Assembly: GCA_023426855.1 (NCBI GenBank)
Contig: JAEZBU010000047.1
Coordinates: forward strand, 1-28,026
From: Pseudomonadota bacterium
GTDB taxonomy: Bacteria > Pseudomonadota > Alphaproteobacteria > Rhizobiales > Hyphomicrobiaceae
Reading direction: 5' to 3'
Length of the DNA: 28,026 nt
Shown here: positions 1 to 7,725 of the stretch, piece by piece
Layout of the letters: every line of letters begins with the position of its first letter
Position numbering within the stretch: the stretch's first letter is position 1
Program-made: the position numbers and the translations under genes
The notes under the pieces: generated by a model
Told to the model about the DNA's origin: nothing
Seen by the model: only the letters and a program-made list of their open reading frames with translations
Databases searched by the model: none

Positions 1-161
1 GCCTCTGCGGCATTGGCCGCTGCCGTGACGCCGCGCGCGATGGCGCGATCCAGATTGTCAGCAACAAGATCGACGCCAGTGACGGAGAAGCCGGCTTTGA
101 CGAGATTGCCAGCCATTGGCGTACCCATATTGCCGAGGCCGATGAACGCGATCTTGGTCAT
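1..161 (-). CDS. 3-hydroxyisobutyrate dehydrogenase-like protein, N-terminal part (cut by window edge)
   Basis: Only the first 53 codons are inside the window. They begin with a Rossmann dinucleotide-binding motif, FIGLGNMGTPMAGNL, followed by a strand ending in GVDL. This is the signature of the 3-hydroxyisobutyrate / 6-phosphogluconate dehydrogenase family, which oxidises beta-hydroxyacids with NAD(P). The ATG (complement of 159-161) is preceded by a good GGGAGGAG ribosome site. The crotonase gene lies 41 bases upstream on the same strand, so the pair is probably one operon acting on beta-hydroxyacyl or branched-chain acid intermediates. The catalytic Lys and the C-terminal helical domain lie outside the window, so MmsB, tartronate semialdehyde reductase (GarR) and other family members cannot be told apart. 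Confidence 0.85.
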   Translation of the reverse strand, partial: MTKIAFIGLGNMGTPMAGNLVKAGFSVTGVDLVADNLDRAIARGVTAAANAAE

Positions 162-202
162 TGCGGCTCCTCCCGATGTTGCTTGTTTTGTAATCTATAC
201 CA

Positions 203-1015
203 TCAGCGGCCCTGCCACTGCTGGGGCCGCTTGGCGAGAAACGCTTCCAGGCCATTGCGGAAATCCTCGCTCGTATAGATGAGCGACACAAGATCCGTGT
301 CGTCGACCTTGGGCGCGGCCTTGCGCATGCGCGCCAACAGTTGCTTGGTCACCCGCATCGTCAACGGCGCATGTCCGGCGAGCTGCTTCGCCAAGGCCTC
401 AGCGCGCGCCATCAGCGCAGCGTGATCCTCGACCAGCTCCGAGACCAAGCCGATACGCAGCGCCTCGTCAGCCTCGATCAGCCGCGCGGTATAGATGATG
501 TCGATAACGCGGGCCTCACCCAGCAGGCTCACCAGACGGGCCAATGTCGCTGCCGAAAGACAGTTGCCCAGCGTACGCGCGATCGGGAAACCAAACTTCA
601 GGCTGCGCGTGCCGATCCGCATGTCGCAGCACGCCGCAATGCCAGCCCCACCGCCGGTGCATGCGCCAGAGATGGCTGCAATGGTCGGTATCGGGCAACT
701 TTCGATGCGCGTGAAATGCTCATCGGCTTTCTTCTCGTAGTTTATCCCTTGCTCTGGCGTCTTGAAGTCGCGGAACAGTGAGATATCGGTTCCCGCTGCG
801 AATGCGCGGTCTCCAGCGCCGGTGATGACGATCGCCTTGATCGATCCATCGGTTGGCGCGTTGGCGCAAATGTCGGCGACCTTCTCGTACATCGTGAAGG
901 TCAGCGCGTTGCGCGCCTGTGGCCGGTTCAGGGTCACATAACCGATCTGATCCCGGACTTCATAGATAATCTCCTGATCAGCGGAACGGCTATTCGCCGT
1001 TTCAGCGGCACTCAT
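203..1015 (-). CDS. Enoyl-CoA hydratase/isomerase (crotonase) family protein lacking both hydratase glutamates
   Basis: This 270-residue protein has the full crotonase core: LNRPQARNAL near 29-38, the oxyanion-hole segment AFAAGTDI at 71-78, and GACTGGGAGIAACCD at 117-131. The family binds acyl-CoA thioesters in the cytoplasm and stabilises an enolate. In classical enoyl-CoA hydratase the catalytic Glu residues fall in GGGCEL and QPEI. Here the matching positions are Gly125 and Ile145, so simple hydration of crotonyl-CoA is unlikely. A different crotonase reaction (isomerase, dehalogenase, decarboxylase, hydrolase or lyase type) is more plausible. The ATG has GAGAGG about 7 bases upstream. 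The dehydrogenase follows in the same direction, which suggests a short acyl-CoA or hydroxyacid pathway. Family assignment is firm; the reaction is unknown. Confidence 0.9.
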   Translation of the reverse strand: MSAAETANSRSADQEIIYEVRDQIGYVTLNRPQARNALTFTMYEKVADICANAPTDGSIKAIVITGAGDRAFAAGTDISLFRDFKTPEQGINYEKKADEHFTRIESCPIPTIAAISGACTGGGAGIAACCDMRIGTRSLKFGFPIARTLGNCLSAATLARLVSLLGEARVIDIIYTARLIEADEALRIGLVSELVEDHAALMARAEALAKQLAGHAPLTMRVTKQLLARMRKAAPKVDDTDLVSLIYTSEDFRNGLEAFLAKRPQQWQGR

Positions 1016-1366
1016 CTCGACCTCTCATTCTGGTTTTGACCGTGCGGGTCTGTGGGTTCGCGACCAGGAAACCCCCGCCTATGCCCAATGGCAACGACTT
1101 TCGCTCTGCCCAAGCTTAATCACCCCGGGAGCGTTCGCAAGCAGTAGCCATATCGTCGGAGCCGGGTTACGCTTTCGACCAAGAGCACAAAGTGCCGGAT
1201 CAGACAGGGAGGTTCAGGGGATAATGCAGACGCCCCCGCATGTTGGCTCCATCCAGGCTACGCTACGCGGCGGCTCCGCAAGACCCTGCGGCGGGCATCA
1301 TGCTGCTGCCACTCCCGTTGCTGCCGGCCGCACTGCCCTACCCGTTCACCAGCTCGGCGCAGGCGG
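1016..1366. other. Intergenic stretch with no recognisable gene
   Basis: This stretch lies between the divergent crotonase and the tctA relic. I see no ORF with family features, no clear hairpin with a T-run and no RNA gene. Because the next gene is a collapsed transporter gene, the right half (about 1240-1366) could be degraded tctB or tctC sequence, but I cannot align it to either by eye. Promoters for the crotonase operon and for the amidase probably lie here; no convincing -35/-10 pair stands out. Confidence 0.5.
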
Positions 1367-1717
1367 ATGACATTGACTGATCTGATCGGCAATCATTCTC
1401 GTGCTTTCGCCACCGCCCTGCCCCTCAAAAACATCAGCCTTTGCTTCATGGGCTGCATGATCGGGATGCTGAGCGGTGTGTTGCCAGGCGCAGGGCCCAT
1501 CGCCACCATCGCAATGCTGCTGCCTCTGACGTCTGACTTGGATCCCGTCGGGGCACTGATCATGCTGGCTGGCATCGAACGCCCGCTGAGTGCGTCGTTG
1601 CAGATGCTCGCAATCGTGCTCGTGATCATCGCGGTGCTATCCGCGATACGTCAGCGGCGCGACACTGTATTCAAAGAAGAGCCAATCGATGCGCTTGGCC
1701 GCACAAATGTAGGATAA
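1367..1717 (+). pseudogene. tctA relic: N- and C-terminal ends of a tripartite tricarboxylate transporter subunit joined in frame
   Basis: TctA is normally a membrane protein of about 500 residues that forms the channel of the tripartite tricarboxylate transporter. This ORF has only 116 codons. Residues 1-70 match the TctA N-terminus (GVLPGAGPIATIAMLLPLT, then LIMLAGI). At about base 1576 the sequence jumps to what looks like the extreme C-terminus: ERPLSASLQML, a hydrophobic helix, then a basic AIRQRRDTVF tail. About 390 codons of the middle, including most membrane spans, are missing while the frame stays open. The TAA is one base before the amidase ATG. I infer an internal deletion leaving a non-functional gene. 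Expression as a small membrane protein cannot be excluded. No intact tctB or tctC is adjacent. Confidence 0.75.
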
Positions 1718-1718
1718 A

Positions 1719-3050
1719 ATGAGCGACCTTCACGAACTGACACTCTCGGCCGCGGCCCGCGGCATCGCTGCCGGTGAATTGAGCTCCGAAGCACTGGTGA
1801 CCGCCTGCCTCGACCAGGTCGCACGGCGTGATCCTGAGGTCCAGGCCTGGGCATATCTCGATCCGGATCGGGCCCTGTCGCAAGCGCGCGCGGCCGATGC
1901 ACGGCAGAAATCCGGCGCACCGCTTGGCCCGCTGCACGGTGTCCCGATCGGCATCAAGGACATCATCGATACGGCGGATATGCCGACGGAGAACGGCTCG
2001 CCGTATTTCAAAGGTCGCCAACCAGCCGCAGACGCCACGTGTGTCGCGGCCCTGCGCGCGGCCGGCGCGGTCATCATGGGCAAGACCGTCACAACCGAAC
2101 TTGCCACGCTGAGCCCGCCTAAGACTCGCAATCCTCACAATGTGCTGCACACGCCGGGCGGCTCGTCATCCGGATCGGCTGCAGGTGTCGCATCGGGCAT
2201 GATGCCCGGCGCTCTCGCGACGCAAACCGGTGGCTCGGTGATCCGGCCCGCCTCGTTTTGCGGCATCTACGCACTGAAGCCGACATTTGGCATGATCTCG
2301 CGGACGGGCGTGCTGCTGCAGTCGCACACGCTCGATACAATCGGCGTCTATGGCCGCTGCGTTGAAGACCTTGCCCTGATGGCGGACTGCATCGCGGGTT
2401 TCGACGCGTCCGATCCGTCAAGTTATCCCCAGGGGCCATCGCGGCTGGCGGCAGTCGCCAACGAGGCGCCGCCCGCTTTACCACCCCTGGCTTTCGTCAA
2501 AGGCCCGGCATGGGACGTCGCCGACGCGGATACGCAGCAAGTCTTCTCGTCATTCGTCCGCAGCTTGGGGGAGAACTGCCGGGAAACCGAACTGCCGATC
2601 CTGGACAAGGTGATCGCCTGGCAGCGCGCCGTGCAGTCGGCCGAGAACGCTGCCTACTATGGGTCGTTCGTCGCGGATGACGCGGACGTATTCACCCCTG
2701 CCCTGCGCCAGCGCATCGCAGCAGGGCGGGGCGTTTCCGCCGCGGACTACATCCCCGCGATCATGGCGCGGGGCAATGCCGCAGGCGAAGTCGAAAAGCT
2801 GTTGGAAAATCATGCGGCGATCGTCATGCCCGCGGCAACCGGCCCGGCTCCAGCCGATCTCGGTACCACGGGCGATCCGATCTTCAACGGCATGTGGACC
2901 TACCTGGGCTTGCCGGCCGTGACGCTACCGCTTCTGACAGTCCGGGGCATGCCGCTCGGTGTACAGTTAATCGGTTCCCGTCGCGATGATGGCCGGCTGC
3001 TCCGCACGGCGCGTTGGCTGGCCCAGATATTCAAAAATTGCGATGTCTGA
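1719..3050 (+). CDS. Amidase (amidase signature family)
   Basis: The 443-residue protein carries the amidase signature and the Ser-cisSer-Lys triad: Lys80 in GVPIGIKD, cis-Ser149 in PGGSSSGSAAG, and nucleophile Ser173 in TGGSVIRPASFCG. The spacing between cis-Ser and Ser (24) is that of the family. These enzymes hydrolyse amide bonds in the cytoplasm; substrates range from small amides to ureas and aryl amides. The length is slightly below the usual 450-500, as in the short branch without extra C-terminal domains. TQTGGSVIR replaces the more common TDTGGSIR. The start follows the stop of the tctA relic by one base, so the gene was probably translationally coupled to that transporter operon. 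Substrate unknown. Confidence 0.92.
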   Translation: MSDLHELTLSAAARGIAAGELSSEALVTACLDQVARRDPEVQAWAYLDPDRALSQARAADARQKSGAPLGPLHGVPIGIKDIIDTADMPTENGSPYFKGRQPAADATCVAALRAAGAVIMGKTVTTELATLSPPKTRNPHNVLHTPGGSSSGSAAGVASGMMPGALATQTGGSVIRPASFCGIYALKPTFGMISRTGVLLQSHTLDTIGVYGRCVEDLALMADCIAGFDASDPSSYPQGPSRLAAVANEAPPALPPLAFVKGPAWDVADADTQQVFSSFVRSLGENCRETELPILDKVIAWQRAVQSAENAAYYGSFVADDADVFTPALRQRIAAGRGVSAADYIPAIMARGNAAGEVEKLLENHAAIVMPAATGPAPADLGTTGDPIFNGMWTYLGLPAVTLPLLTVRGMPLGVQLIGSRRDDGRLLRTARWLAQIFKNCDV

Positions 3051-3300
3051 GTTGTGGCAAATTGCCCGCCGCGTCGAACCAGATCCAGGTTCCAGCATTA
3101 CTGCTTTTATGTCGTTTTCCCGTTGAAAACGCTATCATTGGAACTTGTCTAACTCCAGTCACAAGATGGCTCCAATGTCACGCTTCTGTCCGACGTGGAC
3201 ATATCGTGTGTTCTTCTGTCGCGCGGCAGAACTAGCCCTGGCGTGGTGGTGCATTTTGCGTTTCGATGCGTCTGACCCGAGGTTGAAGAATTGGTCCGAG

Positions 3301-3456
3301 ATGGATTTCAATCGACTGAGATATCATTCCCGCGAGGTCGCGATCGCAGTCGCCATTACGTTGGCTGCGGTGGCCGCTCTGGTTGCGGCGTTGTCCAATC
3401 GCGAGGATGAAGTCAAACCGGCGCAGCCGCTCGCGCTCGTGGCCCCCAAGAGATGA
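3301..3456 (+). CDS. Possible small single-span membrane protein
   Basis: A 51-codon ORF with one hydrophobic segment (about residues 14-32, AIAVAITLAAVAALVAAL), a basic N-terminal side and a short polar tail. I recognise no family. The frame is open back to 3145, but the upstream part is Trp/Cys/Arg-rich and does not look like protein, so I prefer the ATG at 3301. No strong ribosome site precedes it. Bases 3051-3300 hold nothing else I can name. The ORF ends just before a 10-bp hairpin, which fits a real 3' end, but a chance ORF remains possible. Confidence 0.3.
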   Translation: MDFNRLRYHSREVAIAVAITLAAVAALVAALSNREDEVKPAQPLALVAPKR

Positions 3457-3464
3457 TCGACGGC

Positions 3465-3491
3465 GCTCACGGCACCTGCCGTGCCGTGAGC
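3465..3491. terminator. Hairpin between converging genes, possible bidirectional terminator
   Basis: A perfect 10-bp stem (GCTCACGGCA / TGCCGTGAGC) with a 7-base loop sits in the 43-base gap between the small plus-strand ORF and the converging dehydrogenase gene. There is no T-run on either side, so it may mark 3' ends by structure alone. Confidence 0.55.
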
Positions 3492-3499
3492 CGCGCGAT

Positions 3500-4282
3500 T
3501 CACTCCGCCGTCCATCCGCCGTCGACTGAGTAATTCGACCCGGTGATGCACGCAGCAGGCTCACTGGCCAGAAAAGCCGCCAACGCCCCGATTTGCTCAG
3601 TCGTGACGAACTGGCGGGTCGGCTGCTTTTCCAGAATCTGTTCCTTCGCCGCCTGCTCAGAAATGCCCTGCGAATGGGCAAGGTCCGGGATCTGCTTTTC
3701 CACAAGCGGCGTCCACACGTAGCCGGGCGAGATCGCGTTCACCGTCACGCCATGCGTCGCGAGTTCGAGCGCGGCTGTTTTCGTCAGTCCGGCGAGACCG
3801 TGCTTGGCCGAAACGTAGGCGGACTTGTTCGGCGAGGCGACCAGCGAGTGGGCCGAGCAGATGTTGATGATCCGCCCCCACTTGCGCGCCTTCATACCCG
3901 GAATGGCGGCACGGATGGCATGGAACGGTGCCGTCAGGTTGATGGCGAGAATGGCGTCCCACTTCTCGATCGGGAACTCTTCCAGTGGCGCGACGTGCTG
4001 GATACCGGCATTGTTGACCAGGATGTCGAGCTGACCGTAGGTCCGCTCCGCATTGGCCACCATCTCGGCGATCTGATTATGCCGGAGCATATTCGCGGCA
4101 TCGAACGACACCCGCGTGCCATGCGCGGCGACTTCTTGAATCGGCTCTTTATTGCTGGCTTCATCGCCGAGGCCGTTGAGCACGATATTGGCCCCTGCCT
4201 TTGCCAGCGCATGAGCGATTGCCAAGCCGATGCCTGACGTGGAACCGGTAATGAGGGCCGTCTTGCCCTTGAGGTCCTGCAT
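3500..4282 (-). CDS. bdhA: D-3-hydroxybutyrate dehydrogenase (SDR family)
   Basis: The 260-residue protein is a short-chain dehydrogenase with the NAD-binding motif TGSTSGIG (13-20), NNAG (90-93), and the catalytic set Asn115, Ser143, Tyr156 and Lys160. Length and local sequence (ICSAHSLVASPNKSAYVSAKHG, split around 141-162; SPGYVWTPLVEKQI) match bacterial 3-hydroxybutyrate dehydrogenases, which interconvert D-3-hydroxybutyrate and acetoacetate with NAD in PHB and ketone-body metabolism. The frame is open further upstream, but the ATG at 4282 is preceded by GGAGAC at a good distance and gives the family's normal N-terminus. No PHB gene is adjacent. Another SDR specificity is possible but less likely. 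Confidence 0.88.
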   Translation of the reverse strand: MQDLKGKTALITGSTSGIGLAIAHALAKAGANIVLNGLGDEASNKEPIQEVAAHGTRVSFDAANMLRHNQIAEMVANAERTYGQLDILVNNAGIQHVAPLEEFPIEKWDAILAINLTAPFHAIRAAIPGMKARKWGRIINICSAHSLVASPNKSAYVSAKHGLAGLTKTAALELATHGVTVNAISPGYVWTPLVEKQIPDLAHSQGISEQAAKEQILEKQPTRQFVTTEQIGALAAFLASEPAACITGSNYSVDGGWTAE

Positions 4283-4366
4283 GCTGTCTCCATTCACGGT
4301 TAAGGGGCACACGAGGTAGACCGCGCTATTGCAGGCGGTGTGACAGCCCATTTACGCGCGCTTGCC

Positions 4367-4398
4367 ACGCTGCATCAACGCCCGTCGCGCTGCAGCGT
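4367..4398 (-). terminator. Hairpin after the GT39 gene
   Basis: A perfect 8-bp inverted repeat (ACGCTGCA / TGCAGCGT) with a 16-base loop lies 15 bases past the stop of the glycosyltransferase gene and before the dehydrogenase start on the same strand. No T-run follows. It may be a weak terminator or an RNA-stabilising structure. Confidence 0.3.
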
Positions 4399-4412
4399 TC
4401 ATGCCTCCTGGA

Positions 4413-5906
4413 TCACTGTCCCGTGTAGCCCTCGAGCTTGTAGAAGGAGACATGTCGGTTGGTGCTGGCGCCCGCCGACACCTCGCCCTCGGCGATTGGC
4501 GTTACGGTCTTGAACTGACTACCTACGCTGCCGGGCGTGCGCTTCAGGCTGACCAGAAGGACTGGCTCGGGACTGCCGGCTCGAAACGGGCGCGTCAGCT
4601 CGTAGTGATCGCGCGGCGGGCCACGGTCATGCCAGGCATAAACCGGCGTCGTCTCCTGCCGCATGTAATAGAGCAGCTCTGCCGTCACCGACCGGTCCTC
4701 GGTCATGACGGCGCCGAACGGCTGCCCGCGCTGCCGGTAGTCGGCAAGGATCGCTGCGGTCTCATCGGCCAGCGCCTTCCAGCCCATCGTGCGCGCGAAC
4801 GGATCGCCGCCGCCGGGCAATCTCACCATGCCCGCCGTCGCGGTCGCCAGCCCCAGGCCCAGCAGGATCGCCGCATGCAGCCCCGTCGATCCCTTGAGCC
4901 AGCGCCAGGACAGCTCACGGATCATCGTGGCCGTGACCAGGATCGTCGCGGAAACGTAACTGACGGCGGCCCAGTTGGCGTGCGCACGCGACAGGAACGC
5001 CTGCACCGTGACAATCGCGATGACCGGTAGCGCGAAGCTGAGCAGCAGCTTGTCCGCGGTCTCCGCGCCGTTGCGGAAGCTGCGCACCGTGATCACCAGC
5101 AACGCGCCGAACAGGATCGGCCCGAACACGCCGAACTGCGCACCGAAGAACTCCAAGGCCTTGCCTGGATTGAACAGCGAACCCGTCCACTTGGCGTTGT
5201 CGGCGGTATGGGAGAAGGTCGCGAAACTGTTGATCGCGTTCCAGATCAGGTTCGGTGCGATCAGCGCGATACCGATCGCCAGCGCCACGTACAGCCTGGG
5301 ATCGCGGGCGAGCCAGCGGCGATCTGGCGCGACAGCGAGATAGACGGCGGTACACAGCATGAAATACGCCATGGCGTACTTGGCATTGAGGCCCAATCCG
5401 AGCGCGACGCCCAACAGCAGCGCTGGCCACCACTGCTTGGTGTCTTCCATACGGATGAAGGCGTAAAGTCCGATCGCCCAGCACAACAGCAGCGGTACGT
5501 CGGTCGAAATGATGCCCGCCGACAGCGACACGCCCGGCAGCGTTGCGAATCCCAGGCCCGCCCAGAAGCCAACCCGAGAATCATACAGCCGCGTCGCAAT
5601 GGCGTAGACGACCAGTGCGGTCAGCGTGTGCAGGATCGGCGATGGCAGCCGGACGCAGAATTCCGACAATCCACAGGTTTCCGTGGACAGGCGGATCAGC
5701 CAGGCGATCAGCGGCGGCTTTGAGTAGTATCCGAAGCTTGGCTCGACGCTCCAGCTCCAGTACTGGGCTTCGTCGAAAAACAGATCAGTCGCATTGGCGG
5801 CCAGCGCCACCAGCCGGACAACGAACAAGATGCCAAGCACCACGAGCAGCGCGGGCAGCCAGGAGCGCGACTGCGCAGCAACGCCGGCCTGCGTATCTGC
5901 CACCAT
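4413..5906 (-). CDS. GT39/ArnT-like integral membrane glycosyltransferase
   Basis: This 497-residue membrane protein has a first span at about 17-38, a periplasmic loop with Asp45-Glu46 in DLFFDEAQYWSW, then GYYSKPPL (59-66) and roughly ten further hydrophobic segments before a soluble C-terminal domain (about 385-497). That is the GT-C layout of the PMT/ArnT family, which moves a sugar from a polyprenyl phosphate to an acceptor on the periplasmic side; DE is the expected catalytic motif. A GGGGGAC ribosome site precedes the ATG. The gene is divergent from a DPM1-like donor synthase and a LAB_N protein. This is the arrangement seen for lipid A or core modification systems such as RgtD/RgtE (galacturonic acid) and ArnT/ArnC. 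The sugar transferred is not predictable here. Confidence 0.88.
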   Translation of the reverse strand: MVADTQAGVAAQSRSWLPALLVVLGILFVVRLVALAANATDLFFDEAQYWSWSVEPSFGYYSKPPLIAWLIRLSTETCGLSEFCVRLPSPILHTLTALVVYAIATRLYDSRVGFWAGLGFATLPGVSLSAGIISTDVPLLLCWAIGLYAFIRMEDTKQWWPALLLGVALGLGLNAKYAMAYFMLCTAVYLAVAPDRRWLARDPRLYVALAIGIALIAPNLIWNAINSFATFSHTADNAKWTGSLFNPGKALEFFGAQFGVFGPILFGALLVITVRSFRNGAETADKLLLSFALPVIAIVTVQAFLSRAHANWAAVSYVSATILVTATMIRELSWRWLKGSTGLHAAILLGLGLATATAGMVRLPGGGDPFARTMGWKALADETAAILADYRQRGQPFGAVMTEDRSVTAELLYYMRQETTPVYAWHDRGPPRDHYELTRPFRAGSPEPVLLVSLKRTPGSVGSQFKTVTPIAEGEVSAGASTNRHVSFYKLEGYTGQ

Positions 5907-6078
5907 GTTTCGACGTCCCCCTGGTTCCTGCGGCCTTCATGCGAGCCCGAGCGTAGCCATCAGCCCCGTTTACAGTGTTGGAAACCGCTGGCAAAGCCTG
6001 ATATCTTGAGCTGTGCGCGACCGCCAGTGCAACCGGCACATGCAGCGGCCCACATCCGATAGAGGCGGCACCTCACTC

Positions 6079-6888
6079 ATGCGCATTTCCGTGATCATTC
6101 CCGCCCTCAACGAGGCCGGCAACATCGGTCGTCTCGTCGAAGAGACCTATGAAACCGTGCCCGGCGAAATCCTGGCCGAAGTCATCGTCATCGATGACGC
6201 CAGCACAGATGCAACGCCGCGCGAAGTCGCCGACCTGATCACATCGGAACGCTTCCCCGGTCTTCGGCTGCTGCGTCACGGCCAGCGCTCGGGGCAGAGC
6301 GCTGCCATGCGCACCGGTATTCTCGCTGCCATCAGCCCGGTGATTGCCACCATGGACGGCGACGGCCAGAACGATCCCCGCGATATCGCCAAGCTTGTGG
6401 GCAGGCTTGCCGCGCCCGGCAATGCTGGTCCGGCGCTGGTCGGCGGCGTACGCACACAGCGCAAGGCCGAGGGCTCGAAGCGGTGGGCGTCGAAGGCGGC
6501 CAATTGGATCCGAGACACGGTGTTGAAGGACAACTGTCCGGATACCGGCTGCGGCATCAAGGTCTACTGGCGCGAAGCTTTCGTGCGGCTGCCGTTTTTC
6601 ACCAGCATGCACCGCTACCTGCCGGCCTTGTTTATCACTTATGGCCACGAAGTCGCCTATGTGCCGGTCAACGATCGGCCGCGTCAGGCTGGCCAGTCGA
6701 AATACAGCAACATCGGCCGCGCTCTGATCGGCTTGTATGATCTGTTTGGGGTCACGTGGCTCAGGCGGCGCACCAAGGTTCCGGCTATCGTCGAGGACCT
6801 GCCGGAAGGCCGCCACGTCTCGGATCTCGCCCGGCGCATGCGGCCGCGCTCTGATACCACAGTGCGCAACGCCGGCGACAAGAGCTAA
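6079..6888 (+). CDS. DPM1-like polyprenyl-phosphate glycosyltransferase (GT2)
   Basis: The 269-residue protein has a GT-A fold: ISVIIPALNEAGNI (3-16), Asp39-Asp40 in VIVIDDASTDAT, the metal-binding region MDGDGQND (92-99), HRYLPAL (178-184) and the RPRQAGQSKYS loop (200-210). These mark the dolichol-phosphate-mannose-synthase branch, which joins a nucleotide sugar to a polyprenyl phosphate at the cytoplasmic membrane face. There is no C-terminal membrane domain. I chose the ATG at 6079, which begins the conserved strand directly; 22 further in-frame codons upstream look non-coding. It probably supplies the lipid-linked sugar used by the divergent GT39 enzyme, as RgtE does for RgtD. Confidence 0.9.
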   Translation: MRISVIIPALNEAGNIGRLVEETYETVPGEILAEVIVIDDASTDATPREVADLITSERFPGLRLLRHGQRSGQSAAMRTGILAAISPVIATMDGDGQNDPRDIAKLVGRLAAPGNAGPALVGGVRTQRKAEGSKRWASKAANWIRDTVLKDNCPDTGCGIKVYWREAFVRLPFFTSMHRYLPALFITYGHEVAYVPVNDRPRQAGQSKYSNIGRALIGLYDLFGVTWLRRRTKVPAIVEDLPEGRHVSDLARRMRPRSDTTVRNAGDKS

Positions 6889-6944
6889 AGGCTGCGCGAC
6901 ACACCGGTGCGCCTTGACTGCGGCGCGACCGATCGGGGGAGTGC

Positions 6945-7298
6945 ATGGAAGTCCTCGGGACTGCCGCAGCGAAAATTGCGGAATGGTGGGCGGCAACGCC
7001 CGCGGTCGAGATCACGTGGCTGGCGATCGGCTTCGCCGCGCAGCTCATGTTCTCGATGCGCTTCATCATCCAGTGGATCGCCAGCGAACGGGCGCGCCGT
7101 TCCATCGTGCCGGAGACCTTCTGGTATTTCAGCCTGGCCGGCGGCGCCATGCTGTTCGCCTATGCCATCTACCGCATGGATCCCGTGTTCATACTCGGCC
7201 AGGGCACCGGCCTGCTGATTTACGCGCGCAACATCCACTTCATCGCGCGCGGCAAACGGGAGGATCGCGCGGCGGCCGAGACTACAACGGCGAAGTAA
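6945..7298 (+). CDS. Lipid A biosynthesis N-terminal domain (LAB_N) membrane protein
   Basis: This 117-residue protein has about three hydrophobic segments (about 20-40, 62-80, 82-100) and the LAB_N motifs FIIQWIASERARRSIVP and TGLLIYARNI. LAB_N was named from the N-terminus of some lipid-A-disaccharide synthases, but small stand-alone copies usually sit beside GT2 and GT39 genes, as here. They are thought to help make or flip the lipid-linked sugar; this is inference from context. A CGGGGGA ribosome site ends four bases before the ATG. The gene follows the GT2 gene after 56 bases and ends before a weak GC hairpin (about 7304-7318), so the two form an operon. Confidence 0.88.
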   Translation: MEVLGTAAAKIAEWWAATPAVEITWLAIGFAAQLMFSMRFIIQWIASERARRSIVPETFWYFSLAGGAMLFAYAIYRMDPVFILGQGTGLLIYARNIHFIARGKREDRAAAETTTAK

Positions 7299-7364
7299 TC
7301 CTGACCGGCGTTCAGCCGGGTTGCAGGTGCGGCAAGAAAACTGACACAATCGCCAGCATCGGGG

Positions 7365-7392
7365 TTCACATTCGCAAATGCTGTGCTATAAG
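7365..7392 (+). promoter_or_regulatory. Sigma-70-type promoter upstream of the initiator tRNA
   Basis: TTCACA (7365-7370), a 16-base spacer and TATAAG (7387-7392) form a recognisable -35/-10 pair in GC-rich surroundings. The predicted start is near 7399. A terminator-like hairpin begins only about four bases later, so either the promoter drives through it to the tRNA or it makes a very short RNA. Confidence 0.5.
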
Positions 7393-7402
7393 GCTCGCGA
7401 AG

Positions 7403-7424
7403 GCCGCCCCTCGGGCGGCTTTTT
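7403..7424 (+). terminator. Intrinsic terminator-like hairpin before the tRNA
   Basis: GCCGCCC and GGGCGGC form a 7-bp stem with a 3-base loop, directly followed by TTTTT (7420-7424). It is well shaped to end the GT2/LAB_N transcript, but it lies just downstream of the TTCACA/TATAAG pair, so it may also act on transcripts from that promoter. Confidence 0.7.
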
Positions 7425-7482
7425 ACATCAGATCACCCGGTTCGGACTATCGCGCCAGTGTTTCTGATGACCGGTATGGTGA

Positions 7483-7559
<77 letters not shown>

Positions 7560-7590
7560 AACATTCTGATCTTGCGATCAGTCGCTTAAG

Positions 7591-7616
7591 AAGCCCGGCC
7601 CGCGCCGGGCTTTCTT
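7591..7616 (+). terminator. Intrinsic terminator of the tRNA
   Basis: A perfect 9-bp stem (AAGCCCGGC / GCCGGGCTT) with a 4-base loop runs into a T-rich tail (TTTCTTGCTTTT). A second small hairpin (CTGATC-TTGC-GATCAG, 7566-7581) lies between the tRNA end and this stem and may help 3' processing. Confidence 0.85.
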
Positions 7617-7681
7617 GCTTTTGGGGGTAGCGTCACCACCCCCCGCCATGTGCTTGGTTGGCGCACGCTCCTGTGAGATTA

Positions 7682-7725
7682 GGTTCAATGCGGCTCACGG
7701 CGACAGCACATAGGCCCATTGAACC
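7682..7725. repeat. Perfect 9-bp inverted repeat touching the start codon of the immunity gene
   Basis: GGTTCAATG (7682-7690) and CATTGAACC (7717-7725) are exact inverted copies separated by 26 bases; the second arm ends one base before the ATG at 7726. It could be an operator or an mRNA hairpin that controls access to the start codon. No ribosome site is visible between the arm and the ATG. Confidence 0.6.

Noticed and set aside
3051..3300. Possible promoter (TTGAAA near 3124) and a longer version of the small ORF from 3145
   Set aside because: The matching -10 is poor and the extra N-terminal residues do not look like a real protein.
4283..4351. N-terminal extension of the 3-hydroxybutyrate dehydrogenase (23 codons)
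   Set aside because: The ATG at 4282 has a good ribosome site and gives the standard family N-terminus; the extension has no recognisable features.
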